Positions 7,765 through 16,029 of a DNA stretch of 64,000 nucleotides are shown piece by piece; the first letter of the stretch is position 1, and each line of letters begins with the position of its first letter. Source of the stretch: Ferruginibacter albus (GTDB taxonomy: Bacteria; Bacteroidota; Bacteroidia; Chitinophagales; Chitinophagaceae); contig NZ_CP083388.1 of the NCBI RefSeq assembly GCF_020042285.1, forward strand, positions 3,436,001-3,500,000. The letters are read 5' to 3'. The translations under genes and the position numbers were made by a program. The notes under the pieces are model-generated. The model did no database searches, was not told the DNA's origin, and worked only from the letters and a program-made list of their open reading frames with translations.

Positions 7765-10497
7765 ATGCACCGGATCTACCAGAGTTTTATATTTATTATC
7801 ATAGCATTTGTAAGTAGTAAGGCAACAGCTCAGATAGATTCGATACCACCAGCCTCCGCTTCTGTTAACCCTGCCTTGGTACACATTTTCGAATCACGAG
7901 TTCCTAAAGAATATGTTATTTCTGACATTGTTGTAACAGGAACAAAGGCTTTTGATAAAAATCTTATCATTTCTATTTCAGGTTTACAAGTTGGCGATAA
8001 AGTACAGATACCTGGTACCGATGTCTTCAGCAAAGCCATCAATAAGCTGTGGAATCAGAATTTAATTGCAGATGTGCAATTGTATTTTACCAATTTAGTT
8101 GGTAATAATTTAAGCATTGAAATTGATATTACTGAGCGCCCACGTTTAACCTCGGTAAAATTTGTTGGAGTTAAAAAAGGAGAAGCTGAAGACCTAACTA
8201 CAAAATCAGCATTAACAAAAGGCAGAGTAGTTACCGAAAATATGAAGCTGAATGCTTTAGAAGCGATCCATAAGTTTTATGTAGAAAAAGGATATGGTAA
8301 TGTAAGTGTGGAATTAAAAGAAGAAATGGACTCTTTAGCTAATTCGGAAACAATGACCTTTTACGTTAATAAAGGAGGCAAAGTAAAAGTTAACTCTGTT
8401 AATATTTCAGGAAACCATACCATCAGCTCTATCAAGCTAAAGAAACAAATGAAGGGAACAAAAGTGATGAACCGCATTACGCTTTACCCTGAAAAAATCG
8501 TAAATCCTTTTGGAGACTCAACTCAACCATCAACTTCATTTAAAGACTACGTAAAGAACTTGGATTTCTTATCTCCTCCAAAAACAAAAGAGATATTGGA
8601 TCCATATCTTCATTTAAAACTTTTCAGCTCTGCCAAATTCAGTCAGAAAAAGTATGATGAAGACAGAGATAAAATAGTTGATTATTATAACTCACAAGGT
8701 TACAGAGATGTATCTATTATCGATACTGCCTCTAACAGAAATAAACAAGGCAACCTTAATTTATTTATAAAAGTAAATGAGGGAGGTAAATATTACTTTG
8801 GCAATATCAGCTGGAAAGGAAATACAAAATATGCCGATTCATTATTGTCTCAGTTCTTAGGTATAAGAAAAGGTGATATCTATAATGCTGAATTATTAAA
8901 TAAGCGTTTAGGTAAAGAATTAACAGCAGAAGGTGGCGATATCAGCAGCTTGTATATGGATGACGGATACCTGTTTTTCCGTATCGATCCTGTTGAAACG
9001 GCAGTTTATAATGATACAATTGATTTTGAAATAAGAATCCAGGAAGGACCACAGGCAACTATTGGTAAAGTAGATATATCAGGAAACGAAAAAACAAAAG
9101 AATATGTTATCCGCAGAGAACTAAGAACAGTTCCCGGAGAAAAATTCAGTCGTGCCGATATTATCCGTACACAAAGAGAGCTATCCCAATTAGGATTTTT
9201 TAACCCTGAAAAGATAACACCGAACGTAGTACCGAATGCAGATAATGGAACCGTAGATATTGGTTGGCAGGTAGAAGAGAAATCGAGTGATCAGCTAGAG
9301 CTTTCTGCAGGCTGGGGTGGTGGTATTGGGTTAACCGGTACACTGGGCGTAACCTTTAATAACTTTTCCATCAATAATATTTTCAAAAAATCTACCTGGG
9401 ACCCTTTGCCTTCTGGTGATGGACAACGTTTAAGCGCCCGTGTTCAATCTAACGGTAAAGCATATAGCTCTTACAGCTTTTCGTTTACCGAACCATGGTT
9501 AGGCGGCAAAAGAAGAAATTCATTAACTGTAGCATTATCCAGCACAAAATATTCAAATGCTGTAGATCCTTATGGTAATTATTGTTCTGCCTGTGCCGAT
9601 ACTTCTTTTATCAGAACAATGGGTGTATCAGTTTCATTAGGCAAACAATTAAAATGGCCGGATGATTATTTCTCTTTGATTTATTCATTAGAATACCAAC
9701 GGTATGATCTAAAAAATTATTCCGGAATATTTTCAGGACTTAGCAATGGCAACTCCAATAACATCAATTTCAAGGTAACATTAGCACGTAATGCCACATT
9801 AGGAAATCCTATTTTCCCAATAGGCGGGTCTAACTTTTTCTTAAGCGGACAGTTTACATTGCCTTATTCTTTATTAGGCTGGACAAAAACTACAGCCAAT
9901 CAATACGCATGGCCTGAGTTTCATAAATGGCGTTTTAACGGCGAATATTATGTACCTATTGGCCGAGGGCACGGAGCAGATAAAAATCAGCAGTTGATAT
10001 TAAAGTTTGCTGCCAAATATGGCTTTATAGGTAAATACAATAGCAAATTGCAAGTATCTCCATTTGAGCGTTTTCAATTGGGCGATGCTGGTTTAAGTAA
10101 TAGTTTTGCATTATTGGGATATGATATCATTGCTCAAAGAGGGTATCCTGTTTACTCCTCTTCTGATCCAAAAATAAACCCTGAGAATGTTACTCCGTCT
10201 CAATTCTTTACTATCTTTAACAAGTACACCATGGAGTTGCGTTATCCGTTTAGTACCAGTCCGACAAGCACCATTTACGGATTGGCATTTTTTGAAGCAG
10301 CAAATGGTTGGTACGATTTTAAAGATTATAATCCTTTTAAATTGCGTCGTTCCGTTGGTGTAGGTATGCGCTTTTTCTTACCAATGTTTGGTTTGCTAGG
10401 ATTTGATTATGGTATTGGAATTGATAAGATCGGTCCGAATGTAGGTTTTACAGATGCTGCTAAATTTACATTCATGTTAGGCCAGGAACCAGAATAA
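7765..10497 (+). CDS. bamA: Outer-membrane protein assembly factor BamA
   Basis: Central Omp85 component of the BAM complex, inserting beta-barrels into the outer membrane. An N-terminal signal peptide (hydrophobic core FIFIIIAFV, ending ATAQ) is followed by a series of POTRA-like units over about residues 40-510. Each has the pattern of V-x-G-N/V-x-x-T and a hydrophobic strand pair. The C-terminal barrel (about 520-910) begins near the VEEKSSDQLELSAGWGGG segment and ends in FTFMLGQEPE. A TTG at 7741 would give eight extra residues; the ATG at 7765 fits the signal peptide better. Skp-like chaperones follow at once, consistent with a shared assembly pathway. Confidence 0.93.
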   Translation: MHRIYQSFIFIIIAFVSSKATAQIDSIPPASASVNPALVHIFESRVPKEYVISDIVVTGTKAFDKNLIISISGLQVGDKVQIPGTDVFSKAINKLWNQNLIADVQLYFTNLVGNNLSIEIDITERPRLTSVKFVGVKKGEAEDLTTKSALTKGRVVTENMKLNALEAIHKFYVEKGYGNVSVELKEEMDSLANSETMTFYVNKGGKVKVNSVNISGNHTISSIKLKKQMKGTKVMNRITLYPEKIVNPFGDSTQPSTSFKDYVKNLDFLSPPKTKEILDPYLHLKLFSSAKFSQKKYDEDRDKIVDYYNSQGYRDVSIIDTASNRNKQGNLNLFIKVNEGGKYYFGNISWKGNTKYADSLLSQFLGIRKGDIYNAELLNKRLGKELTAEGGDISSLYMDDGYLFFRIDPVETAVYNDTIDFEIRIQEGPQATIGKVDISGNEKTKEYVIRRELRTVPGEKFSRADIIRTQRELSQLGFFNPEKITPNVVPNADNGTVDIGWQVEEKSSDQLELSAGWGGGIGLTGTLGVTFNNFSINNIFKKSTWDPLPSGDGQRLSARVQSNGKAYSSYSFSFTEPWLGGKRRNSLTVALSSTKYSNAVDPYGNYCSACADTSFIRTMGVSVSLGKQLKWPDDYFSLIYSLEYQRYDLKNYSGIFSGLSNGNSNNINFKVTLARNATLGNPIFPIGGSNFFLSGQFTLPYSLLGWTKTTANQYAWPEFHKWRFNGEYYVPIGRGHGADKNQQLILKFAAKYGFIGKYNSKLQVSPFERFQLGDAGLSNSFALLGYDIIAQRGYPVYSSSDPKINPENVTPSQFFTIFNKYTMELRYPFSTSPTSTIYGLAFFEAANGWYDFKDYNPFKLRRSVGVGMRFFLPMFGLLGFDYGIGIDKIGPNVGFTDAAKFTFMLGQEPE

Positions 10498-10522
10498 TTG
10501 AAGCTGATAAATATTTCTGTTT

Positions 10523-11035
10523 ATGAAAAAATTATTAATTATTTCAATTGCGTTGTTGTCTTTTTGTTTTGTTGGCACCGCACAACGATATGCTGTTATC
10601 GACAGTAAATACATTTTAGATAAAGTTCCCGAATACAAACAGGCACAGGCAAAATTAGATTCCATTAGCGTACAATGGCAAAAAGAGATCGACTACAAAC
10701 AATCTCAATTGGATAGTATGCTAAAAAGCTATGATGCAGAACAGGTGATGCTTAGCGATGAATTAAAGCAAAAACGGGAAGACGAATTATACAATCGCCA
10801 GAAAGCTTTAAGAGACCTACAAAAAAAGCGTTTTGGCTTTGAGGGCGATCTTTTTAAGAAAAGACAAGAACTGATAAAACCAATACAAGACAGAGTTTAC
10901 TCTGCTATTCAAAAGCTGGCAGTGGAAAAATCCTTTGATTTTATTTTGGATAAAAGTGAAGGAATTACCGTTATATTTGCCGACCCAAAATTGGATAGAA
11001 GCGACGATGTATTAAAGAATTTAGGCATTAAATAA
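10523..11035 (+). CDS. OmpH/Skp-family periplasmic chaperone (first copy)
   Basis: Signal peptide (MKKLLIISIALLSFCFVGTA) followed by a short strand (RYAVIDSKYIL), then a long charged alpha-helical stretch typical of the Skp tentacles (about 35-115), and a second strand (KSFDFILDKSEGITVIFAD). Skp binds unfolded outer-membrane proteins in the periplasm. 170 residues, normal size. It lies 25 bp after bamA and 65 bp before a second Skp-like gene; the two are paralogues with different C-termini. Confidence 0.88.
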   Translation: MKKLLIISIALLSFCFVGTAQRYAVIDSKYILDKVPEYKQAQAKLDSISVQWQKEIDYKQSQLDSMLKSYDAEQVMLSDELKQKREDELYNRQKALRDLQKKRFGFEGDLFKKRQELIKPIQDRVYSAIQKLAVEKSFDFILDKSEGITVIFADPKLDRSDDVLKNLGIK

Positions 11036-11100
11036 ACTTACCTATACATAGATCGTCCATTACAAAACAAAAAATAATACGTAAATATTAAAATCAGGAA

Positions 11101-11640
11101 ATGAAAAAACTATTCGTAGCAGGCGCATTGGTGTTAAGTGTATTTGGAGCATCTGCGCAAGGTAAAATTGGTTACATCAGTACAGAAGATTTAATATCGG
11201 CAATGCCTGAAGCTGCAGATGCCAATAGTAAATTACAGGATTATCAAAGTTCATTACAACAACAAGGCAATGAATATTTGCAGGAACTGAATGAAAAAGA
11301 CAGCTTGTTTGTCAGAGATTCTATCAAACTATCTTCAGCAGCAAAAGAATTAAGAAGAAACGATTTGATCGCATTGTATCAAAAAGTTCAGAACTGGAAT
11401 CAAACTTCACAACAGTTATTACAGGAAAAACAACAAACATTGTTGGCTCCTATACGTTCTAAAGCATTAGATGCCATTAAAGATGCAGCAAAAGATGGTG
11501 GCTACACTTACGTATTAGACGCAGCAGCATTAATTGTTAGTCCTCCGGGAGATGACATTTTACCATTGGTAAAAAAGAAATTAGGCATTAAAGATGTCCC
11601 GTCTACAAAAACACCGGTAACAAAGCCCATCGGACAATAA
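11101..11640 (+). CDS. OmpH/Skp-family periplasmic chaperone (second copy)
   Basis: Signal peptide ending SAQ, then GKIGYISTEDLI, the conserved opening strand of Skp. A Gln/Leu/Glu-rich coiled helix spans about 45-125, and a closing strand (YTYVLDAAALIVSPP) follows. The C-terminus has an extra Thr/Pro/Lys tail (about 165-179). Two adjacent skp-like genes after bamA are also found in P. gingivalis (PG0192-0193). A strong terminator follows. Confidence 0.88.
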   Translation: MKKLFVAGALVLSVFGASAQGKIGYISTEDLISAMPEAADANSKLQDYQSSLQQQGNEYLQELNEKDSLFVRDSIKLSSAAKELRRNDLIALYQKVQNWNQTSQQLLQEKQQTLLAPIRSKALDAIKDAAKDGGYTYVLDAAALIVSPPGDDILPLVKKKLGIKDVPSTKTPVTKPIGQ

Positions 11641-11663
11641 TTAATTATAAATAATAATTATAC

Positions 11664-11703
11664 AAAGCCATCTTATTAAAACAAGATGGCTTTATTATTT
11701 TTG
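11664..11703 (+). terminator. Terminator of the skp operon, overlapping the murI -7 element
   Basis: AAAGCCATCTT pairs with AAGATGGCTTT, followed by ATTATTTTTG. The tail TATTTTTG (11696-11703) also matches the TAnnTTTG promoter element and ends 4 bp before the murI ATG. The same bases therefore appear to end one unit and start the next. Confidence 0.8.
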
Positions 11704-11707
11704 ATGA

Positions 11708-12532
11708 ATGAAAGAATATCAGCCTATTGGTGTATTTGATAGCGGTTATGGTGGTTTAACAGTTTTAAAAGAAATTGTTGCAAAGCTTCCTGAATACGAT
11801 TATTTGTATTTGGGTGATAATGCCCGTGCTCCTTATGGTCCCAGAAGCTTTGAAACTGTTTATCAATATACATTGGAATGTGTAGAGTGGTTTTTTAAAC
11901 AAGGGTGTTCGTTGGTAGTGCTGGCCTGTAATACAGCTTCTGCCAAAGCGTTGCGAACAATACAGCAAAATGATCTTCCTAAGTTAGACGGCAGTAAAAG
12001 AGTGTTAGGCGTTATTCGCCCCACAACAGAAATTATTGGCAATTTTACCAAAACAAACGAGATTGGTATTCTGGGTACTAACGGTACTGTACAATCGAAT
12101 TCCTATCCCATTGAAATAGCAAAGTTTTATCCAGACATAAAAGTCCACCAGGAAGCAGCTCCAACCTGGGTGCCATTAGTAGAGAACAATGAATACGACA
12201 CTCCGGGAGCAGACTACTTTGTAGAAAAACACATTCGTAATTTATTAGCTCAATCACAAAATATCGATACGATTTTATTGGCTTGTACCCATTATCCTTT
12301 GTTGATCGATAAGATCAAAAAGTATGTGCCTGAAAAGTTAAGCATTGTTTCTCAGGGAAAAATTGTTGCGGATAGTTTGTCAGATTACCTGGAGCGTCAT
12401 TCAGAGATAGAATCAAAATGCAGCAAAGGTGGAAAAATCTCATTTTATACCACCGATTCTACCCAAGATTTTGACAATCATGCAGCTGTTTTCTTCGGAA
12501 AACCAGTAAAATCAACCCATTTACATCTTTAA
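11708..12532 (+). CDS. murI: Glutamate racemase
   Basis: Converts L- to D-glutamate for peptidoglycan. Motifs: GVFDSGYGGLTVL (residues 8-20), LGDNARAPYG (35-44), the first catalytic Cys74 in LACNTAS, and the second in LACTHYPLL near residue 189. Both cysteines are present, so the enzyme should be active. 274 residues, normal. The ATG lies 4 bp after a TAnnTTTG box, suggesting a leaderless message. Confidence 0.95.
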   Translation: MKEYQPIGVFDSGYGGLTVLKEIVAKLPEYDYLYLGDNARAPYGPRSFETVYQYTLECVEWFFKQGCSLVVLACNTASAKALRTIQQNDLPKLDGSKRVLGVIRPTTEIIGNFTKTNEIGILGTNGTVQSNSYPIEIAKFYPDIKVHQEAAPTWVPLVENNEYDTPGADYFVEKHIRNLLAQSQNIDTILLACTHYPLLIDKIKKYVPEKLSIVSQGKIVADSLSDYLERHSEIESKCSKGGKISFYTTDSTQDFDNHAAVFFGKPVKSTHLHL

Positions 12533-12579
12533 ATCACAAAATTCTTAGTTATTAATTACCAATTTTTAATTAAAAACCC

Positions 12580-12669
12580 TACCTTTGCCGTCCTTTCACA
12601 AACAGCAGGGATGGTGCCCTGGTGGATGTAAACAGAAAAAATATTTTGTAAAAGGAAAAACTTAAAACA
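12580..12669 (+). promoter_or_regulatory. rpmH promoter and structured 5' leader
   Basis: -7 element TACCTTTG at 12580-12587 gives a predicted start near 12594 and a leader of about 75 nt. The leader holds a hairpin CAGGG-ATGGTG-CCCTG (12606-12621). A structured leader on a ribosomal protein gene could be regulatory, but no known motif is recognised. Confidence 0.55.
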
Positions 12670-12837
12670 ATGCCTGGTAAAAAAAGGACCTATCAACCTC
12701 ATAAACGTCGCAGAAAAACAGTACATGGCTTTCGCAAGCGCATGCAAACTGCAGACGGACGTAAAGTATTATCTGCACGCCGCAGAAAAGGACGCAGGAA
12801 GCTAACTGTTTCAAGCGAACGTGGTACTAAAAAATAA
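12670..12837 (+). CDS. rpmH: 50S ribosomal protein L34
   Basis: 55 residues, very rich in Arg and Lys. It contains the L34 core [19 protein letters not shown] and [13 protein letters not shown]. It begins MPGK, three residues longer than the usual M-K-R-T start. Component of the large ribosomal subunit. It is followed by rnpA and yidD, the classic gene order, although yidC, trmE and dnaA are not adjacent here. Confidence 0.95.
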   Translation: MPGKKRTYQPHKRRRKTVHGFRKRMQTADGRKVLSARRRKGRRKLTVSSERGTKK

Positions 12838-12866
12838 ACCCTAAATTCCCCTAAGGGGACTTTGAA
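12838..12866. repeat. CCCTAAATTCCCCTAAGGGG-type intergenic repeat
   Basis: A short palindrome around CCCCTAAGGGG followed by ACTTTG and AT-rich sequence. A second copy lies at 57000-57025 between purH and comEC. Both sit directly beside gene ends. Confidence 0.5.
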
Positions 12867-12875
12867 ATAAATTAT

Positions 12876-12898
12876 AGCCCTCTTGCAGAGGGCTTTTT
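12876..12898 (+). terminator. Terminator between rpmH and rnpA
   Basis: GCCCTC-TTGCA-GAGGGC followed by six T. It separates rpmH from the rnpA promoter that begins at 12899, so rpmH and rnpA are probably transcribed separately. Confidence 0.88.
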
Positions 12899-12906
12899 TA
12901 ATTTTG
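12899..12906 (+). promoter_or_regulatory. -7 promoter element of rnpA
   Basis: TAATTTTG matches TAnnTTTG and ends 5 bp before the only possible rnpA start, TTG at 12912. The T-run of the preceding terminator leads straight into it. Confidence 0.65.
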
Positions 12907-12911
12907 CATAA

Positions 12912-13328
12912 TTGGAAGAAAGAATACGATATACACTTAATAAGAACGAGCGACTTAAAAGTCGTAAAAAAATTGAGCATTTATTTAAAACAGGAAAGAG
13001 CATTAATGCTTTTCCCGTACGAATGCTTTATGTATTAAGTACAAATGAAACAAGCGATAATACATTACTGGCAGGATTTAGTGCAAGCACGAAAAATTTT
13101 AAAAAAGCAGTTGATCGTAACCGGATCAAACGCTTATTAAGAGAAGCTTATCGTTTACAAAAAACCGAGTTGGAAAAACAACTCAAATCTTCCAATAAAA
13201 ACATATCGCTTTTTTTTATTTATAGCGGAACCGAATTGCCCGAATACAAGTTGATTTATGAAAAGGTGCAAACATTGATCAAGCGACTGCAAAAAAACTT
13301 TCATGAGAACAGTACTGCTACTTCTTAG
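12912..13328 (+). CDS. rnpA: Ribonuclease P protein component
   Basis: Protein subunit assisting the RNase P RNA in tRNA 5' maturation. It starts with the family pattern [19 protein letters not shown] and carries the RNR-like signature [14 protein letters not shown] in the centre. 138 residues. The start is forced: a TAA stop immediately precedes the TTG at 12912 in frame, and the next ATG lies inside the conserved domain. TTG initiation directly after a -7 box suggests a leaderless message. It overlaps yidD by 26 bp. Confidence 0.93.
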   Translation: MEERIRYTLNKNERLKSRKKIEHLFKTGKSINAFPVRMLYVLSTNETSDNTLLAGFSASTKNFKKAVDRNRIKRLLREAYRLQKTELEKQLKSSNKNISLFFIYSGTELPEYKLIYEKVQTLIKRLQKNFHENSTATS

Positions 13329-13533
13329 CCTTCCTTTTATTGCATTGATAAAATTATATCAATGGATAATCTCTCCCTGGCTGGGAAGTAAATGCCGCTA
13401 TACCCCTACCTGCTCTCATTATGGCATTGAAGCATTTAAAAAATACGGACCCATTAAAGGTTTTTGGTTAACTGTTAAACGGATTGCTCGATGTCATCCC
13501 TGGGGCGGACATGGGTATGATCCTGTACCGTAA
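13303..13533 (+). CDS. yidD: Membrane protein insertion efficiency factor YidD
   Basis: Small membrane-associated protein aiding YidC-dependent insertion. One hydrophobic segment ([15 protein letters not shown]) is followed by the family signature [17 protein letters not shown] and the C-terminal [14 protein letters not shown]. All three conserved cysteines are present. 76 residues, typical. It overlaps rnpA, indicating coupled translation. Confidence 0.95.
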   Translation: MRTVLLLLSLPFIALIKLYQWIISPWLGSKCRYTPTCSHYGIEAFKKYGPIKGFWLTVKRIARCHPWGGHGYDPVP

Positions 13534-13564
13534 TAAAAAACTGCAACCATTTCTGATTGCAGTT
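13534..13564 (-). terminator. Minus-strand terminator downstream of sodA
   Basis: AACTGCAA and TTGCAGTT form the stem (13539-13564). On the minus strand the hairpin is followed by TTTTTTATTA. It lies between the convergent yidD and sodA genes and may also act for yidD, though the plus strand lacks a T-run. Confidence 0.65.
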
Positions 13565-13611
13565 ATGAATTAAATAAAAAGAGGTATAACGGTATGCTGT
13601 ACAAGAGAGTG

Positions 13612-13656
13612 ATCCTTCGTGCCTCAGGATAAACTTCACGATGTTCAATAAAGAAC
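13612..13656. repeat. 45-bp inverted repeat, left copy
   Basis: Begins ATCCTTCGTGCCTCAGGAT and ends AATAAAGAAC. The reverse complement of 14841-14885 matches it over 45 positions with two mismatches. The pair brackets sodA and tadA. Confidence 0.8.
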
Positions 13657-13678
13657 AAATATTGATCACATCATTATC

Positions 13679-14278
13679 CTAAGCACCAAAACGTTCAGCT
13701 ACTTTTGTCCAGTTCACTACATTCCAGAATGCAGCTAAATAATCGGCACGTTTGTTTTGATACTTTAAATAATACGCATGTTCCCAAACGTCAACACCCA
13801 AAATTGGTGTGCCTTTTACTTCAGCAACATCCATTAAAGGGTTGTCTTGATTAGGAGTAGAAGAGACTTCCAGCTTACCATCTTTCACAATTAACCAAGC
13901 CCACCCGCTACCAAAACGAGTCATTCCTGCTGCAGCAAATTTTTCTTTGAATGCATCGAATGAACCGAATGCAGCATTGACAGCATCCGCTAATTTTCCG
14001 GTTGGCGCACCGCCTGCATTGCCGGCTAAGCTATCCCAAAAGAAAGTATGATTCCAATGTCCACCACCGTTGTTACGTACAGCAGGACTAATACTTCCTG
14101 CAGCAGCCACCAACTCTTCCAACGATTTGTTTTCGTTTGGTGTGCCGGCAATGGCTTTGTTTAAATTATCAACATAAGCCTGGTGATGTTTATCGTGATG
14201 AATTTGCATGGTAGTAGTGTCGATATGCGGTTCCAATGCATCGTACGCATATGGAAGCGGCGCTAATGTAAATGCCAT
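13679..14278 (-). CDS. sodA: Superoxide dismutase, Fe/Mn family
   Basis: Converts superoxide to oxygen and hydrogen peroxide. The four metal ligands are visible: His27, His77 in WNHTFFW, Asp163 and His167 in DVWEHAYY. The GSGWAWL and QDNPLMD segments are also family-typical. 199 residues, no signal peptide, so cytoplasmic. Whether Fe or Mn is used cannot be settled by eye. A -7 element lies about 40 bp upstream. Neighbouring tadA is co-directional but separated by about 80 bp. Confidence 0.95.
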   Translation of the reverse strand: MAFTLAPLPYAYDALEPHIDTTTMQIHHDKHHQAYVDNLNKAIAGTPNENKSLEELVAAAGSISPAVRNNGGGHWNHTFFWDSLAGNAGGAPTGKLADAVNAAFGSFDAFKEKFAAAGMTRFGSGWAWLIVKDGKLEVSSTPNQDNPLMDVAEVKGTPILGVDVWEHAYYLKYQNKRADYLAAFWNVVNWTKVAERFGA

Positions 14279-14317
14279 AGTTTGTATTTTTTAATTTATG
14301 ATTGTTTAAATGGATAA

Positions 14318-14325
14318 CAAATGTA
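14318..14325 (-). promoter_or_regulatory. -7 promoter element of sodA
   Basis: Reads TACATTTG on the minus strand. Transcription would start near 14311, leaving a leader of about 33 nt to the sodA ATG. Confidence 0.5.
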
Positions 14326-14357
14326 CAAGGTATTGGTTGAAAAAACTGTGCCGATTC

Positions 14358-14795
14358 TTATCTTCTCTCTTTAAAAAAATCTTTCATTAATTGCGCACAT
14401 TCTTCTTTTAAAATGCCCTTTACAATTTCTGTTTTGGGATGAAAAGGATTATTCGGAGCAGTATTTTTTTTATAGCCGTTCTTTTCGTCATCAGCGCCAT
14501 AAACAATTCTCCCGATTTTGCTCCAATATAAGGCACCGCTGCACATTAGGCAAGGCTCTACAGTTACATATAAAGTAGCTTCCGGTAAGTATTTGCTGCC
14601 TAAAAAATTAAATGCGGCAGTTAATGCAATGATCTCTGCATGAGCAGTACTATCAGTGAGTTTCTCCACCTGGTTATAACCTCTGCCGATTATTTTATTA
14701 TTCATTACAACTACAGCACCTACAGGTACTTCGCCTTCTTCGTAAGCACGCTGCGCCTCTTTAAAAGCTTGTTGCATATAATGTTCGTCGGTCAT
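14358..14795 (-). CDS. tadA: tRNA-specific adenosine deaminase TadA-like
   Basis: Zinc deaminase that converts A34 to inosine in tRNA-Arg. Zinc and catalytic motifs are HAE (His52-Glu54) and PCLMC (Cys82, Cys85), followed by SGALYWSKIGRIVYG. About 145 residues from the ATG at 14795; a TTG at 14834 would add a non-conserved extension. A guanine deaminase-like role is a lesser alternative, but the PVGAVVV and EPCLMCSGAL motifs favour TadA. Confidence 0.87.
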   Translation of the reverse strand: MTDEHYMQQAFKEAQRAYEEGEVPVGAVVVMNNKIIGRGYNQVEKLTDSTAHAEIIALTAAFNFLGSKYLPEATLYVTVEPCLMCSGALYWSKIGRIVYGADDEKNGYKKNTAPNNPFHPKTEIVKGILKEECAQLMKDFFKERR

Positions 14796-14840
14796 GTAGT
14801 TGTGTAATTTATTGCACGAATTATTTTGGGACAATCATTA

Positions 14841-14885
14841 GTTCTATATTGAACATCGTGAAGTTTATCCTGAGACACGAAGGAT
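14841..14885. repeat. 45-bp inverted repeat, right copy
   Basis: Reverse-complement partner of 13612-13656 (two mismatches in 45). Similarity continues weakly into the flanking sequence up to about 14910, beside the end of dusB. Confidence 0.8.
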
Positions 14886-14907
14886 CTCTCACTGCAACGG
14901 CATATCA

Positions 14908-15948
14908 TTAATCAACAGAGCATTTCTCATGATAGTTAATAAGCTCTATAGGAAGTCTTTCAAATGTATAACCATTGTATGCTTTACTGATCTCTTCCAA
15001 TACTTCATCAATCTCTTCTACCGTTTTTAATGTAACCAATTTATATCGAAATTCTTTTATGCCCGGTAATCCTTTTAAATAGTTTGTATAATGACGACGC
15101 ATTTCATTTATGCCAACAACAGGTCCTTTCCAATCAACTGATTTGTATAAATGTTTTCTGCAAACATCAATACGCTCCTGTAACGTAGGCGGAGCCATTA
15201 TCTGCTTTGTTTGAAAATAATGCTTCACTTCTCTAAATATCCACGGATAACCGATAGCAGCTCTTCCGATCATAATCCCGTCAACACCATAGCGGTTTTT
15301 ATATTCCGATGCTTTTTGCGGGCTATCAATATCTCCATTACCAAAAACAGGAATATGAATACGTGGATTATTTTTCACTTTAGCGATCAATGTCCAGTCT
15401 GCTTCTCCTTTATATAGTTGGTTTCTTGTTCTGCCATGAATGGTGATCGCTTTTACTCCGATATCCTGTAAGCGCTCGGCCACTTCTTCAATATTTTTTG
15501 TTTCATCGTCCCAGCCCAACCTTGTTTTTATGGTAACAGGAAGCGTGGTGCCTTTAATAACGGCTTCGGTTAACCGAACCATTAACGGCACATCTTTTAA
15601 TACGCCGGCTCCAGCGCCTTTTGACACTACTTTTTTTACCGGGCAGCCAAAATTTATATCTACCAGGTCCGGGTTAACGGTTTCGCATATCCGGGCGCTC
15701 ATTTCCATAGCATCCTCATCTCCGCCAAATATTTGTATGCCAAAAGGACGTTCTTCTTCACTAAAATCCAGCTTATGCTTACTCTTAATGGCATCTCTTA
15801 TCAACCCTTCGCTGCTAATAAATTCACTATACATCAGGTCTGCACCGTTTTCTTTACAAACGGCACGAAACGGCGGATCACTCACATCCTCCATAGGAGC
15901 TAATAATAAAGGAAATTCAGGCAGTTGTATATTACCGATAGAAGGCAT
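14908..15948 (-). CDS. dusB: tRNA-dihydrouridine synthase (DusB-like)
   Basis: FMN enzyme reducing specific uridines in the tRNA D-loop. TIM-barrel motifs: LAPMEDVSDPPFR at the N-terminus, the catalytic Cys in DINFGCPVKKV, then TIKTRLGWDD, ITIHGRTR and the FMN phosphate-binding VFGNGDI and GIMIGRAAIG. About 346 residues from the ATG at 15948. A 57-residue N-terminal extension is open but crosses the promoter and is not family-like. The C-terminal helical tRNA-binding domain is present. Divergent from the CPBP gene. Confidence 0.92.
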   Translation of the reverse strand: MPSIGNIQLPEFPLLLAPMEDVSDPPFRAVCKENGADLMYSEFISSEGLIRDAIKSKHKLDFSEEERPFGIQIFGGDEDAMEMSARICETVNPDLVDINFGCPVKKVVSKGAGAGVLKDVPLMVRLTEAVIKGTTLPVTIKTRLGWDDETKNIEEVAERLQDIGVKAITIHGRTRNQLYKGEADWTLIAKVKNNPRIHIPVFGNGDIDSPQKASEYKNRYGVDGIMIGRAAIGYPWIFREVKHYFQTKQIMAPPTLQERIDVCRKHLYKSVDWKGPVVGINEMRRHYTNYLKGLPGIKEFRYKLVTLKTVEEIDEVLEEISKAYNGYTFERLPIELINYHEKCSVD

Positions 15949-15952
15949 GGTG

Positions 15953-15960
15953 CAAAAATA
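15953..15960 (-). promoter_or_regulatory. -7 promoter element of dusB
   Basis: Reads TATTTTTG on the minus strand and ends 4 bp before the dusB ATG, again implying a leaderless transcript. Confidence 0.6.
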
Positions 15961-16029
15961 AAAACTAAAAACGGTTTTCCAGTTAACGTTAGGTATTAAT
16001 GTAAATTGCAACCCTATTTGCAACCGATT

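Noticed and set aside
12670..13533. Complete rpmH-rnpA-yidD-yidC-trmE-dnaA origin-proximal region
   Set aside because: Only rpmH, rnpA and yidD are present; no yidC, dnaA or DnaA-box cluster follows, so this is not called an origin of replication.
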